Shown here: positions 34,476 through 34,477 of the stretch, in pieces
How the letters are laid out: every line of letters begins with the position of its first letter
Numbering within the stretch: the first letter of the stretch is position 1
Source: an uncultured Demequina sp.
Lineage (GTDB): Bacteria > Actinomycetota > Actinomycetes > Actinomycetales > Demequinaceae
Length of the DNA: 34,477 nucleotides
Direction: 5' to 3'
Assembly (NCBI RefSeq): GCF_913055775.1
Contig: NZ_CAJXJX010000010.1
Span: forward strand, 1-34,477
Translations under genes and position numbers: made by a program
The notes under the pieces: model-generated
Database searches by the model: none
Told to the model about the DNA's origin: nothing
The model's input: the letters and a program-made list of their open reading frames with translations, nothing else

Positions 34476-34477
34476 GT

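Overview
The window is 34.5 kb of high-GC chromosome from an actinobacterium. It is most likely a member of the Micrococcales near the cellulomonads, Demequinaceae or Promicromonosporaceae. The evidence is the ftsW-murG-murC-ftsQ-ftsZ-pgeF-sepF-yggT-divIVA order, the use of PriA in place of HisA, many GTG starts, many leaderless-looking promoters, and two secreted family-53 galactanases with CBM61-like and CBM2 modules. No rRNA, tRNA, CRISPR array, prophage or transposase gene was seen.

Layout. (1) 2-8755, plus strand: the end of the division and cell wall cluster. It holds ftsW (5' end cut by the window edge), murG, murC, ftsQ, a 290-bp structured regulatory gap, ftsZ, pgeF, sepF, yggT and divIVA/wag31. 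The yggS gene usually found between pgeF and sepF in actinobacteria is absent. (2) 8872-10824, plus: dksA/traR-type zinc protein, lspA and rluD, tightly packed. (3) 10841-16068, minus: a membrane-anchored alpha/beta hydrolase overlapping the 3' end of hrpA. (4) 16252-20687, plus: dnaE, then a DUF4260 membrane protein overlapped by a VOC protein. (5) 20752-29641: histidine genes hisD, hisC-hisB-unknown-hisH and priA on the plus strand. They are interrupted by two minus-strand units: a RecQ-like helicase with a C-terminal phosphoribosyltransferase-like end, and an arsR(cmtR-like)-CDF metal efflux pair. (6) 29832-34475, minus: two tandem secreted endo-beta-1,4-galactanases, the upstream one cut by the right edge.

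The most unusual signal is a 66-bp element made of two 26-bp palindromes joined by a 14-bp spacer. One copy lies in frame inside murC and adds 22 codons to an essential enzyme. An inverted copy lies between priA and the galactanase gene, where it stays open on both strands with nearly the same peptide. This resembles the Rickettsia palindromic elements in concept, and I know of no described counterpart in this group.

Other signals are an over-represented 8-mer GCATCGGC (about 35 copies by hand count on both strands, including six in short intergenic spacers), a family of TAG(A/G)CT-type -10 boxes 6-7 nt before start codons, and an AT-rich perfect dyad plus nested stem-loops just upstream of ftsZ. 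All counts and structures were made by eye; no database search was run.
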